Shown here piece by piece: positions 1 to 7,183 of a stretch of DNA of 7,512 nucleotides. The DNA comes from Gammaproteobacteria bacterium (GTDB lineage Bacteria > Pseudomonadota > Gammaproteobacteria > Thiohalomonadales > Thiohalomonadaceae): positions 1 to 7,512 of the forward strand of contig JAPHSO010000226.1 of assembly GCA_026193675.1 (NCBI GenBank), given 5' to 3'. Numbering within the stretch: position 1 is the first letter of the stretch; each line of letters starts with the position of its first letter. Below the pieces are notes generated by a model. That model was not told the DNA's origin. It made no database searches and saw nothing but the letters and a program-made list of their open reading frames with translations. A program made the translations under genes and the position numbers.

Positions 1-112
1 CTCCCCTCTTCAGACTTTGCTGCTGTAGCAGACTATTTTCAGAACTGCCAAGCAACCAGCCAATGACCAGCACCAGAACAATAATTAAAGATATTGGGAG
101 GAGTGATTTCAA
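1..112 (-). CDS. N-terminal fragment of a membrane-anchored or secreted protein (cut by window edge)
   Basis: Reading frame open from a TTG at 112-110 to the left edge, giving 37 codons. The TTG overlaps the TGA stop (111-109) of the upstream gene. An in-frame TAA two codons before the TTG and the absence of any ATG or GTG near the start make TTG the likeliest start; no strong ribosome binding site is visible. The peptide starts MKSLLP, then has a strongly hydrophobic stretch at about residues 7-21 (rich in I, V, L), then a polar stretch with SSENS and QQQ. This is the pattern of an uncleaved signal anchor or signal peptide with the rest in the periplasm. The overlap puts it in the same operon as the nos genes. 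Family not recognisable from 37 residues; a SCO-like or thioredoxin-like copper or redox protein would fit the setting, but that is only a guess. Confidence 0.5.
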   Translation of the reverse strand, partial: MKSLLPISLIIVLVLVIGWLLGSSENSLLQQQSLKRG

Positions 113-582
113 TTTTTAATCGTCTCAAATTTATAGGGTGCGATGATAATACCCTGATCTGTTTCCAGCTGAATTTCCGCCTCCCAATCCATGCGATTAC
201 GAACGCAGATTGGCAAAGTTACTGTGGCCCGATAGCTTCCATCCTGGTGTCTTGAAAAAATATAACGGTTAATCCCCATATTCATTCCAACACCATTAAA
301 CTGGGCAACAACTCTATTAGCCTCTATCTGCTCGAGATCGACCCGGACATCAAGCGGCTTCATCACTTCAACAGGTTGGGGAGAGATGGTGAGCTGCACT
401 GTTGCACCGCTATTCAGTTGAACCCGACAGGGAAACGCAGTTAGCTGGCACTCTGGGTTAAGTTTTGCGCTCTCAATGACGACCTGCTTCTGCTGGAAAA
501 ACTGAATATAGCTCAGTAACACCACAACAGCGATCAGTAGTATCGCAACAACTATCCATAGAATTCTATCCTGCTTCATCAT
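109..582 (-). CDS. Membrane-anchored periplasmic protein, possibly FixH/YtkA-like, unknown function
   Basis: A 157-residue protein with one N-terminal membrane anchor (about residues 8-26) and a periplasmic domain that looks mostly beta-stranded. Seen in the domain: Cys45 and Cys52 (a possible disulfide or metal pair), a GVGMNMG motif at about 97-103 with Met100 and Met102, Cys126 in a LPICVR stretch and Met131. The pattern 'proline-leucine then strand, FNGVGMNMG, DGSYRATVTLP' resembles the FixH/YtkA-like immunoglobulin-type fold, which occurs in proteins near copper oxidases; this assignment is by eye. It follows nosY after 26 bases and overlaps the next gene, so it is part of the nos operon. 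The start is ATGATG at 582-577; either Met could be used and the ribosome binding site is weak (GAG about 12 bases upstream). A role in copper handling for NosZ is inferred from location and the Met/Cys content only. Confidence 0.8.
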   Translation of the reverse strand: MMKQDRILWIVVAILLIAVVVLLSYIQFFQQKQVVIESAKLNPECQLTAFPCRVQLNSGATVQLTISPQPVEVMKPLDVRVDLEQIEANRVVAQFNGVGMNMGINRYIFSRHQDGSYRATVTLPICVRNRMDWEAEIQLETDQGIIIAPYKFETIKN

Positions 583-608
583 GAGAAGATCATCTCACAT
601 ATCACCTG

Positions 609-1436
609 CTAAGGGAGATCAGAACGTAAGAATAGACGGTAACCGATCCAGCCACTCAACGTACCTATACCGACAGGATATAGCAGTGACCAGATGAGGT
701 ATCCGGTCTCACCGAAATTATCCAGAATCAGGTAGGCAGATGGCCCAAGTAGCACCAATTGTGCGTCAAATAACAACATTGCGGCAGTACGGAACACCTG
801 CAAAGGATTGGCTAAGGCAATAGCAACCACCGCGTCTGGTGATATCGATTCACGAATCATCACTCCCAGCAGAATCAGGTCAAGGAAGAGAATCAGCGCC
901 AACCAGACGATAAACGCCGCTCCCTGAGCCACATCAGCCGATCGTGCCATTGTCGATATCAACATACCGATTCCGAGAAAGCACCAGCTTAAAGAGAACA
1001 GTAGCCCTGAGTAGTATAGGAAAATTTTCCAGGGCACATCTGCGCCATTTACCATACCCCAAATGATAGCCCCAACCAGAGCTAGAAACACCGGGAGGAA
1101 GACCACGACAAATCGACCAACCATTTTTCCCCAAAACCATGAACCCAGAGTGATGGGTAGTGAGAGAAGATACTCAAAAACTCCCGCCTCCCTGTCACCG
1201 GCCACAGAACGTACGGTGGTAATCAGAATAAATATCGGCAATATCGCCATCGACAGTTGGATATAGGTGATCATCAAGCGTGTGATGCCGGTAAATCCCA
1301 TAATCCGTGATTCGGTCAGACCAAAGAGAAATAGCAAAACCACAATGCCACCAAAAATGGCGCTATAGATTAGAAACCAGCGCGCTCTTAATGACTCAAG
1401 GATGTCGGTATAGGCCGTCAACAACAGATGTTTCAT
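609..1436 (-). CDS. nosY: NosY, ABC-2 type membrane permease of the NosDFY copper-site maturation complex
   Basis: A 275-residue integral membrane protein with about six hydrophobic segments (roughly residues 18-42, 52-76, 106-130, 138-161, 170-195 and 246-268), the layout of ABC-2 permeases. The stretch after segment 2, with GDREAGVFEYLLSLP, is the typical coupling region of NosY-like permeases. With NosF as ATPase and NosD as periplasmic partner it forms the complex needed to build the CuZ site of nitrous oxide reductase. Length matches usual NosY proteins. The start ATG follows the nosL stop directly (TAAATG), and a good GGAGG lies about 9 bases upstream inside nosL, which supports both this start and translational coupling. 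The position after nosL rather than after nosF is unusual. Confidence 0.95.
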   Translation of the reverse strand: MKHLLLTAYTDILESLRARWFLIYSAIFGGIVVLLFLFGLTESRIMGFTGITRLMITYIQLSMAILPIFILITTVRSVAGDREAGVFEYLLSLPITLGSWFWGKMVGRFVVVFLPVFLALVGAIIWGMVNGADVPWKIFLYYSGLLFSLSWCFLGIGMLISTMARSADVAQGAAFIVWLALILFLDLILLGVMIRESISPDAVVAIALANPLQVFRTAAMLLFDAQLVLLGPSAYLILDNFGETGYLIWSLLYPVGIGTLSGWIGYRLFLRSDLP

Positions 1437-1925
1437 TTACTGCCCCTCCACCCTTTCAAGCCCGTCTTTAATATGCGTTCCATGTTGATTGTAGGTCGCC
1501 TCAACTTCAAAAATATGTAATTTGGCCTCTGCATAGGAGAGGCTTGTCTCAATAGGAGCCTGGTTCTGTGCACCGAGGCCATACTCCATCGGCGTCATCT
1601 GTCGCTTAATGTAGAAGGCGCTGCGCGCATCAATCCACTCACCATTTCGATGATCAGAAGCCCAAATCTCCGTCGTATCCGCATCACGCCACGGCTTGTC
1701 CTCCAGCCAGATCACGGCACAGCCAATATCATCAAACATGCGCACCCGGGAACGGTTTTGAGCATCACTATATCTAATCTGGGCGGCATGCTTGCGATCA
1801 CTGAGAATCATCCGACAACGCTCACAGATATCTCGATCCCAATGAACCTCGACAGGACCTGTTGTCGGTTCACTACACCCGATCAATAGCCAACCCATGA
1901 ACAGTGTGATAAGCAGAGTTCTCAT
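1437..1925 (-). CDS. nosL: NosL, outer- or inner-membrane lipoprotein copper chaperone
   Basis: A 162-residue protein with a lipoprotein signal: short charged start, hydrophobic stretch and a lipobox LLIGC with Cys17 as the lipid-carrying residue. Next come the NosL hallmarks Cys34, Cys37 and Met39 in the run CERCRM, then a DDIGC stretch with Cys69 and a later TPMEYG motif. NosL proteins bind Cu(I) and hand it to NosD for assembly of the copper sites of NosZ. The more common form of the motif has Gly before the Met; here it is Arg. The start ATG overlaps the nosF stop as ATGA, with GAGGAG about 6 bases upstream, so translation is probably coupled. It lies between nosF and nosY, whereas most described clusters have nosL after nosY. 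Confidence 0.95.
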   Translation of the reverse strand: MRTLLITLFMGWLLIGCSEPTTGPVEVHWDRDICERCRMILSDRKHAAQIRYSDAQNRSRVRMFDDIGCAVIWLEDKPWRDADTTEIWASDHRNGEWIDARSAFYIKRQMTPMEYGLGAQNQAPIETSLSYAEAKLHIFEVEATYNQHGTHIKDGLERVEGQ

Positions 1926-2779
1926 CGAGACTCCTCGTCCATTGAGATGCTTTTAAGTAGGGCGGTATAACGCGAGATGAATCCGATAAACCGCAAACGG
2001 TCAGGACCGGCAACAATGCCTTGCCAGACAGTCCCATCTGAAGCACTGGAAAATCCCCAATCCCCTACCGCCTTATTAAAAGCGGGTTCAGGACGCTTAA
2101 GCTCAATCCGACAGTGAAGATTGCTATCGATATCGACATCATCTGCCACATGATCATCTAGTACCACCTTCCCTTGATCCATCTCAATCACGCGGTTAAC
2201 CAGTGCGGCAACCTCATCAAGTCTGTGGCTGGAGATAATCATTGCCGAGTGTTCCTGCTTCTCTGCCAACAGCGAAAAGAAGACGTGACGTGCCTCTGGG
2301 TCTAGATTGGCGGCCGGTTCATCCATAATCAGGATATCGCTCTCTCGCCCCAGAGCAATACCAATCAGCAGTTTCTGTTTCTGTCCACCGGAGAGCTTCA
2401 CAAAGGGCTGTTTTCTAATCCGTGCGGGATCTAGCCCCATGCGTTCGATAACCCCCTCCATCTGTGCAGGATCTGAGTCACACAACGATGCAGCAAAGTT
2501 AATGAGCTGGCCCACAGGCATTCTCAGTGGTGGCGGGAGCTGTGGAACGAAGCCGATATGTTTAAGCACCTCTCGTCTTGCATCACGTGGAGAGATACCA
2601 CCGACGGTGACTGAGCCGTCAAAGGTGTATTCACCAAGAAGGCAGCGGATGAGTGTTGTCTTGCCGGCGCCGTTAGAACCGATCAGTGCCACCCGATCAC
2701 CCACACCAATATTCAAATCGATATTGTCGAGGACGGTATGACGCTTAAATCGTTTGGTTAACTGCTCAAATTGAATCAT
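1922..2779 (-). CDS. nosF: NosF, cytoplasmic ABC ATPase of the NosDFY complex
   Basis: A 285-residue ABC ATPase. All core motifs are present: Walker A GSNGAGKT at 34-41, Q-loop Gln80 in GFVPQ, signature LSGGQ at 129-133, Walker B ending in IMDEP at about 150-155, D-loop NLD at 158-160 and switch His185 in SSHR. A C-terminal extension of some 75 residues beyond the core domain is as expected for NosF. It supplies ATP hydrolysis to NosY/NosD for maturation of the copper sites of N2O reductase. The gene starts 23 bases after nosH, with no clear Shine-Dalgarno sequence in front of the ATG, and ends in an ATGA overlap with nosL. The context (nosD, nosL and nosY on the same strand) makes NosF a much better call than a generic ABC transporter ATPase. 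Confidence 0.96.
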   Translation of the reverse strand: MIQFEQLTKRFKRHTVLDNIDLNIGVGDRVALIGSNGAGKTTLIRCLLGEYTFDGSVTVGGISPRDARREVLKHIGFVPQLPPPLRMPVGQLINFAASLCDSDPAQMEGVIERMGLDPARIRKQPFVKLSGGQKQKLLIGIALGRESDILIMDEPAANLDPEARHVFFSLLAEKQEHSAMIISSHRLDEVAALVNRVIEMDQGKVVLDDHVADDVDIDSNLHCRIELKRPEPAFNKAVGDWGFSSASDGTVWQGIVAGPDRLRFIGFISRYTALLKSISMDEESR

Positions 2780-2802
2780 GAATTTAATATCACTTTTATC
2801 GA

Positions 2803-3768
2803 CTAAAGGATCTTATCAAGACCTTTGAAGTTGTATCTTAATGAACCTGTAGGACAGACATCAATGCACATACCGCAACGGGTACAGTCAGCTCCAATTG
2901 GCACTTCAACGTCTGTTGCCCGTCCCTTGATTATGGGCTCAAGAACATGGGGTACCAGGCAGACCTTACGACACTCGCCCTCATGATGACACCCCTCAAT
3001 GGTGTATTTCACCCGCAATGGAGAAATCTGCCCAACCAGACCATAGGTCAATCCAATTGGGCAGGCATAGCGGCACCAGAAGCGACGCGAGTAGAGTAGC
3101 TCAATCAATAGAATAAAGACGACCCAAATCAGAATTAGGCTAGGACCATAAATGAGGGCTCTGCTTAAAATTCCAGTGGGCGAGATAGTCTCGTAGACGG
3201 TATACCCTGTTACCAGCGCAAGTAGGGCAAAGATGAGGTAGAGCACGGTACGTGTTCCACGATGGAATTCGTGATTTTTCACCCAACCCTTTGCAACAAA
3301 CCTGAGATGGAGCCACTCGGTCCACTCTGACAACAGATGGTAGGGACAGACCCAGGAGCAGAAGGTTCTTCCACCCAACAGGAACCATAGGATAAAGATG
3401 GTCACCGTACCGATCACCAGATTGATCAGCATATGTTTATAGGCCAAAGTGACCTGCAGGGCCGAGTTGAGATCGGCCATATGAAAACCGAAGAAGCGTG
3501 ATGCGGTTAAGGCACCTTCCAACATCTGAATATCAAAATAGAACGAGACAACAAACAACAGGTTAACCGAGATTAGCGTGATCCAGCGACGTCTCAACCA
3601 TTTCTTACTGTCATGGTCGGCATGCTCTTTTTGTACCGCCTCACGATCATATTTCTCACCCTTTTTTCTAAAATGGATGACTTTGGCCTCAGGACTCTTA
3701 TCCTCCTCTGTCGGTCTTGTTGGATCACGACCAAGCAGTTGCATCAGGGACTCTTTGAAGTAATTCAT
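2803..3768 (-). CDS. nosH: NosH, NapH-like polytopic Fe-S protein, quinol-side electron donor
   Basis: A 321-residue membrane protein. A charged N-terminal region (1-60) is followed by four likely membrane segments (about 62-80, 108-132, 173-193 and 206-226). After segments 2 and 4 sit the two NapH-type CxxxCP motifs (Cys137/Cys141 and Cys232/Cys236). The C-terminal cytoplasmic part has Cys260, Cys266 and Cys270, then a full ferredoxin motif CxxCxxCxxxCP at Cys295-Cys305. This is the standard NapH/NosH plan: quinol oxidation linked to Fe-S clusters and, through NosG and cytochromes, to NosZ in clade II systems. It begins just after the nosG stop with a strong GGGAGG about 9 bases upstream. 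NapH of periplasmic nitrate reductase is the closest alternative; the nos context decides. The hydrophilic N-terminus seems longer than in NapH proteins I recall. Confidence 0.93.
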   Translation of the reverse strand: MNYFKESLMQLLGRDPTRPTEEDKSPEAKVIHFRKKGEKYDREAVQKEHADHDSKKWLRRRWITLISVNLLFVVSFYFDIQMLEGALTASRFFGFHMADLNSALQVTLAYKHMLINLVIGTVTIFILWFLLGGRTFCSWVCPYHLLSEWTEWLHLRFVAKGWVKNHEFHRGTRTVLYLIFALLALVTGYTVYETISPTGILSRALIYGPSLILIWVVFILLIELLYSRRFWCRYACPIGLTYGLVGQISPLRVKYTIEGCHHEGECRKVCLVPHVLEPIIKGRATDVEVPIGADCTRCGMCIDVCPTGSLRYNFKGLDKIL

Positions 3769-3769
3769 A

Positions 3770-4609
3770 TCACTTTGCCTCCCGCATCGCTATTGGGTGC
3801 GGCGAATCCATAATTGATTCCATATCGATCACTATCGCTGCCGGCTCTGTAGGACAGACCATTTCGCATGCCCCACACCCGACACAACCGTCAAGTATGG
3901 TCGGTTCCATCCGCATAATGCCATCACTACTTTCCATGGGGCGTAGTTCAATTGCATGTTGGGGAGGACACTGATTGGTATCTCCTGATGGAGGCTTGCC
4001 AGAATCACACTGAGCGATTCGTATCTCTATAGGACAGTGGATGACACAGAGATCACAGATCTCCAGATCAAAGTCACGGTCACGAACAGGAATCGGATTC
4101 CAGCGATCAATTTCGTTATATCTAAACTTTCCGGTAAATCCTGGATCTCGGACCTTACCTTTAAACCCCTGGCCCTGCATGGCAAGACAGAGTTTCGGCT
4201 TATCAATACGAGCCATGCCAATGTGAACCTGATGGGGATAGTCGGTATCGTGTGAAAGTGCACCTGTTGGACATGCAAGTACACATTGCAAACCATCACA
4301 GGAGAAGTCGCATCCCTGAACTCTGGCATCCATATAGGCTGCGCCCACCCCCATGCCATCTTCAATATCACCCAGTACAATTGCCTCTACTGGACAGACC
4401 TGAACACACTGTCCACATTTAATACATGAGGCGAGATACTCCTGCTCTTTGAGTGCACCCGGTGGGCGCAGTCTGGGCATTGATTGGGTCAGAACCGGAT
4501 AGAATCCCACCAGGGAGCTTCCGACAACCAATGCCCCCAGACCGATTGAGCGCAGAAAACGACGCCGGGCCTTCTCTGCGAGTGGTTTACTTAACTTTTT
4601 CCTGCTCAT
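3770..4609 (-). CDS. nosG: NosG, NapG-like Tat-exported ferredoxin with four [4Fe-4S] motifs
   Basis: A 279-residue protein with a twin-arginine signal: RRRFLR at 15-20 followed by a hydrophobic run (about 21-40), so it is exported folded, or anchored facing the periplasm. Four Cys clusters follow: Cys62/65/68/72 (CxxCxxCxxxCP), Cys100/104/109/113, Cys185/188/192 with Cys201, and Cys242/245/248/252. This is the NapG-type arrangement for four [4Fe-4S] centres. In clade II nos systems NosG with NosH is thought to carry electrons from menaquinol to the periplasmic cytochrome and NosZ. The start overlaps the nosD stop as ATGA, with AGAGAG about 7 bases upstream. No cytochrome genes separate it from nosH, unlike in Wolinella. 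NapG is the main alternative name; neighbouring nosD and nosFLY favour NosG. Confidence 0.94.
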   Translation of the reverse strand: MSRKKLSKPLAEKARRRFLRSIGLGALVVGSSLVGFYPVLTQSMPRLRPPGALKEQEYLASCIKCGQCVQVCPVEAIVLGDIEDGMGVGAAYMDARVQGCDFSCDGLQCVLACPTGALSHDTDYPHQVHIGMARIDKPKLCLAMQGQGFKGKVRDPGFTGKFRYNEIDRWNPIPVRDRDFDLEICDLCVIHCPIEIRIAQCDSGKPPSGDTNQCPPQHAIELRPMESSDGIMRMEPTILDGCVGCGACEMVCPTEPAAIVIDMESIMDSPHPIAMREAK

Positions 4610-5871
4610 GTTGTGCTCTCTGCTAACTGAGGCGCCTGATCACGTAATAGTAATTTAGGTTCACTAAAGGGCGCCAGTCGTTCAAGAAAATCAATGACCT
4701 CAAGGAAGATCGAGCCCATGAAAAATTGGGCCCTTGGTACATCCATCCAAAGGCGATCCGCATAGGCATAAAGCTCATAAGGGGTATCACCAGTACCATC
4801 ACGGTCGAGATCAAATCCCTCATAATCATCCCAGTAGTTTCCCTGCCAGTCGTTCCGATTTGCACTACCACCACCGGAAACTACGACTTGAGAGATATTT
4901 CCCTTAAATTTATTTTCAAAAAACTGGTTTCCCTTCCAGTCATTGAGAAAACGAACCGCAATACCGTTAAAGGCGATCAGATTATTTTTCATCAAATTGG
5001 TGCTATCTGGATCATACGGTGATACATCAATATACATCCCGGTTGCACAGTAGAGAATCTGATTATTTTCTATTGTAATGTCAGAGGTCTCTTTAAATCC
5101 GATACCAACGCCAGCGGCACCTGTAGCTGATGCAATATAGTTATTACGAATCTGCAGACCATCGGAGTACATCAGGAAGATGCCGGTGTTGTTATTAAAG
5201 AAGTGATTATCTTCAACAATATTGAATTTCGAATACATAAAGTGCAGAGAGTAACGTCCACCTGAGACACTATTACCACGTATCACATTGTCTCCAGAGT
5301 ACCAAACCACAAAATCTCGTGAATTGGTGATTTCGTTATCGATAATTTTATTATTAAAACTGTACCAGAGACGAATGGCATCTCCGCGCATTCCAATCTC
5401 AATCTTCTTTGAGCTAATCTTGTTCCGACGAATGATATTATTTTCGGCCTGACCCAGATCGATCCCAAACAGGGTTCCCTCAATGACATTATCTTTAATA
5501 ACATTGAAGTTGCCACGAACCTGAACTGCAGAATCGATGTCATTGTGCGACTCACCAGAATTGATAATGTGCAAATTGCGAACGCTGGCACCATCAGTAT
5601 CGAGGTAAATGACCGAACCCTTACCTCCACCATCGATTGTCACCCCGTTTTTGCCATCAAGCGTGATCGCCTCATCGATAATGACAGGGCCGGCATAGAC
5701 TCCTGCCGGTGGGATGATAATGTCGCCCTTACTCGCGGCATCGATAAATGGCTGTAGTGGCTTCAGCTCCTCAGCAGATAGTGAGGAGACCAGGAGAAGC
5801 AACAGTGAGAGAACCGCAACAGTATTCCAATGATTTGAAGGCCTGGCCACTCTACTCATATGGGGAAACAA
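4606..5871 (-). CDS. nosD: NosD, periplasmic right-handed beta-helix protein for copper-site assembly
   Basis: About 421 residues with a Sec signal peptide (hydrophobic run 17-30, likely cleavage after SLSA at residue 33). Residues about 60-345 consist of short repeats rich in N, I and G, such as 'N.I..N.I', typical of the parallel beta-helix (PbH1/CASH) fold. The NosD end signature NYWDDYEGFDLDRDGTGDTP appears at about 355-374. NosD binds NosFY from the periplasmic side, receives Cu(I) from NosL and passes it to apo-NosZ. Start choice is uncertain: TTG at 5871 gives the full length, while ATG at 5859 (residue 5) still leaves a complete signal peptide; neither has a strong ribosome binding site. 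It lies 18 bases after nosB and overlaps nosG by 4 bases. Confidence 0.95.
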   Translation of the reverse strand: MFPHMSRVARPSNHWNTVAVLSLLLLLVSSLSAEELKPLQPFIDAASKGDIIIPPAGVYAGPVIIDEAITLDGKNGVTIDGGGKGSVIYLDTDGASVRNLHIINSGESHNDIDSAVQVRGNFNVIKDNVIEGTLFGIDLGQAENNIIRRNKISSKKIEIGMRGDAIRLWYSFNNKIIDNEITNSRDFVVWYSGDNVIRGNSVSGGRYSLHFMYSKFNIVEDNHFFNNNTGIFLMYSDGLQIRNNYIASATGAAGVGIGFKETSDITIENNQILYCATGMYIDVSPYDPDSTNLMKNNLIAFNGIAVRFLNDWKGNQFFENKFKGNISQVVVSGGGSANRNDWQGNYWDDYEGFDLDRDGTGDTPYELYAYADRLWMDVPRAQFFMGSIFLEVIDFLERLAPFSEPKLLLRDQAPQLAESTT

Positions 5872-5889
5872 TATTTTTCAGCTCTGGCT

Positions 5890-7083
5890 TCAACCTTCTT
5901 TAGGGGTGAACTGTTTGCGCCTGACAAGTGCCGCTGCTGCAAGCAGGAATGAGGCGAGCATCATGAGACCGAAACCGATATCTGGATATGAGTGAGTTGT
6001 AAACTGGGCCACCTTACCCTGACCAAACACCGTTGGCATAAATGGCTTAACGGTAAATGCACCCATCTCATTGAGGCTATGACCAAACCACCAGAGCCAT
6101 GCCGAATATTCGATAAGAAAGAAGACTGGCAGTGCCATCGGCACTACAATTAATAGCCAGTAGAACAGTCCACCGTTACGACGAACCATCACGACCAGGA
6201 ACAACATCGCTGCCGCGATCCCCCAAAAGACGACCGTCATCGCCAACTTAAGGGTTTCAACCATCGGAATGATCTCATCAGGATTATTAAAGTAACGGCT
6301 CAGACTCTTCTCGTAGTGCCACGCCATCACCTGGTTTCCACTTCCATTCCACTCGCTATGTTCTGTGTGGCTGTACTGTCCTTGCCCTTTGCTATAGGTG
6401 ATCTTGATCGACTCAATCAGTCGTTCCTTATCGCTCATTTCAACAGCCACCTCTTCCGGCTCGGTTGACTCGACCTCTATTCCAGACTCTTCCAGCTCCT
6501 TCTTAATACGACTTAACCATGAGGAGCCCACATCCATAGACGTCGATCCGGCCTCCTTATCACTGGCATCCTGATCTAGAGAGTTGACCATCGCGAAAAT
6601 ATAACCCTCATTTTCCAACGAAATGCCATCATCGCCATAAAAGGTGAGATACATCCATAAGAATATGGCGGCAAAACCTCCCGCCAGAATAACGCTACGT
6701 ACTTTGGGATTAACGCAGATAAAGCCAATCAGCATAACTGCCAGGAATGCGACCAGAAATTGTGAAAATGCCCTTTCAACTGGCCCGCCAGCTGCAATCG
6801 GATACATGCCGACATAGTGATTGATGGTATCCATCTCATGGACACAGTCGAGCGCCTCGTCCTCGACAATCTCTACCTTATCAATCTTCTTACAGCCATT
6901 AAACACACCATTCATATGGAATTGAATCCGTACGCCATCAGGAAATGCCTCAGGCGGATAGTTTGGTGCGGTTAACGAAACCCACCAAATGGGGGATGAG
7001 TAGATAATTGCCATCAAGATAACTGCAGCAGTAACCAGTCCTCCGACAATGAAGGTCTGTTTGGATAGTGGATTTGTGCTCAT
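5890..7083 (-). CDS. nosB: NosB-like polytopic membrane protein of clade II nos clusters
   Basis: A 397-residue membrane protein with about six hydrophobic segments (roughly 10-30, 104-123, 129-149, 278-300, 306-328 and 368-387). Two large hydrophilic regions lie between segments 1 and 2 and between 3 and 4. The first holds WWVSLTAPNYPPEAFPDG, Cys64, Cys80, His82 and MDTINHYVGM (84-93), which look conserved and functional. The second (about 150-270) is charged, with an acidic E-rich part at 194-215, and looks variable. NosB is the name for the membrane protein that follows nosZ in clade II clusters such as that of Wolinella succinogenes; its biochemical function is not established. The call rests on position before nosD, topology and length, not on an alignment. 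A moderate AAGAG lies about 8 bases before the ATG, inside a small palindrome. Confidence 0.8.
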   Translation of the reverse strand: MSTNPLSKQTFIVGGLVTAAVILMAIIYSSPIWWVSLTAPNYPPEAFPDGVRIQFHMNGVFNGCKKIDKVEIVEDEALDCVHEMDTINHYVGMYPIAAGGPVERAFSQFLVAFLAVMLIGFICVNPKVRSVILAGGFAAIFLWMYLTFYGDDGISLENEGYIFAMVNSLDQDASDKEAGSTSMDVGSSWLSRIKKELEESGIEVESTEPEEVAVEMSDKERLIESIKITYSKGQGQYSHTEHSEWNGSGNQVMAWHYEKSLSRYFNNPDEIIPMVETLKLAMTVVFWGIAAAMLFLVVMVRRNGGLFYWLLIVVPMALPVFFLIEYSAWLWWFGHSLNEMGAFTVKPFMPTVFGQGKVAQFTTHSYPDIGFGLMMLASFLLAAAALVRRKQFTPKEG

Positions 7084-7090
7084 AAGAAGA

Positions 7091-7104
7091 TTCTCTTGAG
7101 AGAA
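7091..7104 (-). promoter_or_regulatory. nosB: Small palindrome covering the nosB ribosome binding site
   Basis: On the minus strand the sequence TTCTCTCAAGAGAA has 5-bp arms (TTCTC/GAGAA) around a TCAA loop. Its 3' arm contains the AAGAG that is the best Shine-Dalgarno candidate for the nosB ATG at 7083. Such a weak hairpin could slightly limit nosB translation, but it is short enough to be chance. Confidence 0.25.
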
Positions 7105-7123
7105 GAGTTTTCAGGAATGTAAT

Positions 7124-7174
7124 AAAAATTTATCGTTTTTACACTCTGTTAAAACAAAATATAAATACGATAAA
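7124..7174 (-). terminator. Imperfect AT-rich inverted repeat followed by T5, possible second terminator or operator
   Basis: On the minus strand TTTATCGT (7174-7167) pairs with ACGATAAA (7136-7129). Inside it, after one A-A mismatch, TTTATA (7165-7160) pairs with TGTAAA (7143-7138) with one G-T pair, leaving a 16-base loop. Five T residues (7128-7124) follow immediately. The layout is that of an intrinsic terminator or attenuator, but the stem is AT-rich and therefore weak. The 8-bp outer arms could instead be a regulator operator in front of nosB. No FNR/NNR-type TTGAT-N4-ATCAA site was found here. Confidence 0.3.
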
Positions 7175-7183
7175 CAGCTAGAG

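Noticed and set aside
2307..2741. 144-codon open frame on the plus strand opposite nosF
   Set aside because: It lies fully antisense to an ABC ATPase with all motifs intact, and its translation shows no domain or plausible protein character.
3810..3835. Partial FNR-like sequence (TTGAT followed by ATCG) on the plus strand
   Set aside because: It is inside the nosG coding region, lacks the second half ATCAA at the right spacing, and has no gene start downstream.
4027..4380. 117-codon open frame overlapping nosG in another frame
   Set aside because: nosG has four ordered Fe-S motifs here; the other frame is a shadow with no recognisable features.
5283..5633. 116-codon open frame inside nosD in another frame
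   Set aside because: The nosD frame carries clear beta-helix repeats across this stretch, so the alternative frame is chance.
7125..7160. Possible sigma-70 promoter before nosB (TTGTTT, 17 bases, GATAAA on the minus strand)
   Set aside because: It matches consensus poorly and lies in very AT-rich sequence where such matches are expected by chance; not supported enough to list as a feature.
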